A DNA stretch of 64,000 nt from DATFVB01 sp963714035 (GTDB lineage Bacteria; Acidobacteriota; Thermoanaerobaculia; UBA5066; DATFVB01): contig OY970224.1 in assembly GCA_963714035.1 (NCBI GenBank), positions 1,984,001 to 2,048,000 of the forward strand, written 5' to 3'. Positions 63,012 to 64,000 of this stretch are shown piece after piece (the first letter of the stretch is position 1; each line of letters opens with the position of its first letter). The notes beneath the pieces are model-generated. The model was not told where the DNA came from. It made no database searches and saw only the letters and a list, made by a program, of their open reading frames with translations. The translations under genes were made by a program, and so were the position numbers.

Positions 63012-63686
63012 CTATGGACGGAGACGTGCGGCGCCCACGGCGGGCATGGTCGGCATGGCCGCGTGCGGCGCGGGATGGGGACGGAGCCCTCCCGCGGGCC
63101 GGTTCGGGAATCCGCGGATCGGTCCAAGGTCCCGGCGGCGGAATCGTCCCACGTTTCCGTTGGCGACCGCGCCCGAACCCCACCCCCAGCCGCCCCAGCC
63201 CAGATCGGCGGGAAGCTCGTTGGTCATGTACTCCTCGGGAGAATGCTCGTAGGCCGGCTCATATCCCTCGTGCACCCCTCCCACCGCGCCCGTCGGCCCC
63301 ATCTCGACCGCGGAGACGATCGACAGGTACGCGACGACGCTCCTTCCGGCGCCCGCGTCGCGGAGGGCAGAGACCGCGCCGAAATCGACGAAAGCCGGGA
63401 TTTCTTCCCGGTGCGCCTGGAGAAATCCGACGAGCGCGTCGTCGCCCGCCCCGGATTCCTTCATGCGGATGGCATCGTCGAGCACGGACGACGGCGGCTC
63501 CCCGGCGTCGGCGCCGGCCGCGCCTTCCGTCCGCTCGACCGAGATCGCGCTGCCGGAGCCCCGTATCGTGAGCCGCGCCGGAGCGGAGGGTTGCATCGAG
63601 GAGATTGCGTCGGCCGCGGCGAGATCGGAGCCGGCCGCAAGAACGGCGGCGACCAGAAGGCCCGGAACCCCGGAAAGGATCCGCAT
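63012..63686 (-). CDS. Secreted hypothetical protein with Gly/Pro-rich end
   Basis: The 224-residue protein has a signal peptide ending about SDLAAADA (26). Residues 30-130 are mixed alpha/beta. From about 145 it is rich in Gly, Trp, Pro and Arg (GWGGWGWGSGAVANGN). No family is recognised. The 170-bp gap to the DUF1800 gene holds no gene, and this gene probably has its own promoter. Moderate confidence, based on the signal peptide and codon pattern. Confidence 0.6.
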   Translation of the reverse strand: MRILSGVPGLLVAAVLAAGSDLAAADAISSMQPSAPARLTIRGSGSAISVERTEGAAGADAGEPPSSVLDDAIRMKESGAGDDALVGFLQAHREEIPAFVDFGAVSALRDAGAGRSVVAYLSIVSAVEMGPTGAVGGVHEGYEPAYEHSPEEYMTNELPADLGWGGWGWGSGAVANGNVGRFRRRDLGPIRGFPNRPAGGLRPHPAPHAAMPTMPAVGAARLRP

Positions 63687-63795
63687 GGCGACTGCTCACG
63701 GGTATACCACAGGGGCGCGTGCCCGGCTCGCCATTTTAAGATTCCCACCGGACCGGCGAAGGCGAAATGACGAGCGAACGAGAGACGGTCGGCCG

Positions 63796-63888
63796 ATGAA
63801 TCTCCTCCGGATCGTCCTCGCCGTCGTCGCGACCTTCGTCTTTCTCCTTCCCTTCCGGATCCTGCGCCGTCCCCGAAGACGGAAATGA
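63796..63888 (+). CDS. Tiny single-helix membrane protein (30 residues)
   Basis: MNLLRIVLAVVATFVFLL is followed by a strongly basic end (RRPRRRK). No ribosome site is evident. Support comes from the layout: its TGA overlaps an ATG (ATGA) that starts a frame open to the window edge. It could be a short regulator or leader peptide, or a chance frame. Confidence 0.4.
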   Translation: MNLLRIVLAVVATFVFLLPFRILRRPRRRK

Positions 63889-64000
63889 CCGCCCGCGCGT
63901 CGGTCCCCTCCGACCCGGCCCGGGAGCCCGAAGTGTCGAGCGATTCGACGAACGGTACGGCGCGCAGCCGGGGCCTGGCTGCCGGAATCCGCGCGCCCCC
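63885..64000 (+). CDS. Start of an unidentified gene (cut by right edge)
   Basis: The ATG at 63885 overlaps the stop of the tiny gene (ATGA), and the frame is open to 64000: MTARASVPSDPAREPEV and on. The visible 38 residues are disordered-looking and give no family. Confidence 0.4.
   Translation, partial: MTARASVPSDPAREPEVSSDSTNGTARSRGLAAGIRAP

Overview
The window looks like chromosomal DNA from a high-GC Acidobacteriota, probably of the Thermoanaerobaculia/Holophagae type. This is inferred from gene content and not from any marker phylogeny. The signs are two acidobacterial VWFA-related proteins, a TonB receptor with an N-terminal carboxypeptidase-regulatory-like domain, lipoprotein sulfatase-like enzymes fused to TPR repeats, a CRTAC1/ASPIC protein, a Ser/Thr kinase fused to a WD40-like propeller, and a DUF1501/DUF1800 pair. 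Only scattered promoter and operator sites are AT-rich. I see no phage, integrase, transposase, CRISPR array or rRNA.

Layout. 1-13085 (minus) is an envelope cluster: TonB receptor, carboxypeptidase-regulatory-like/TPR protein, three lipoprotein sulfatase-like/TPR proteins, a VWFA protein and a truncated TPR protein. 13312-14766 carries trmFO and tRNA-Gln, followed by about 600 bp of non-coding repeats. 15442-18642 holds a TPR gene and a CRTAC1 gene joined by a 26-bp tandem repeat array. 18715-22101 has a tiny membrane protein, an amino acid permease and a P5C dehydrogenase. 22568-29628 has a giant BNR propeller protein, a YjbR-like protein, a TPR protein and an S10 peptidase. 29774-35003 has a cupredoxin protein, a partner sharing its C-terminal domain, an NmrA reductase, and a DoxX plus DJ-1/YHS pair. 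35161-41584 has two large secreted proteins with IPTL-CTERM-like tails. 41736-45889 has Dcp, an EamA transporter and two small proteins. 45964-53327 has ArsR/SRPBCC and PadR/membrane protein/ABC transporter units, a SnoaL-like protein and a second VWFA protein. 53328-54125 is another block of repeats. 54126-59806 has a BNR protein divergent from a kinase operon. 59826-63686 has DUF1501, DUF1800 and a secreted hypothetical, and the right edge cuts a short ATGA-coupled pair.

Working together. The first 13 kb reads as one outer-membrane uptake and processing programme: a receptor, periplasmic TPR scaffolds, and lipid-anchored phospho- or sulfo-ester enzymes whose nucleophile position is Thr and not the formylglycine Cys/Ser. 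Most other genes encode exported, repeat-built proteins (BNR, FG-GAP, DUF11-like, TPR). Small regulator-led operons (ArsR, PadR) have strong promoters, and several transcripts appear leaderless or nearly so.

Limits. All functions come from reading motifs by eye, without database searches. Starts were chosen from signal peptides, ribosome sites, overlaps and -10 elements, and several are GTG, TTG or CTG.
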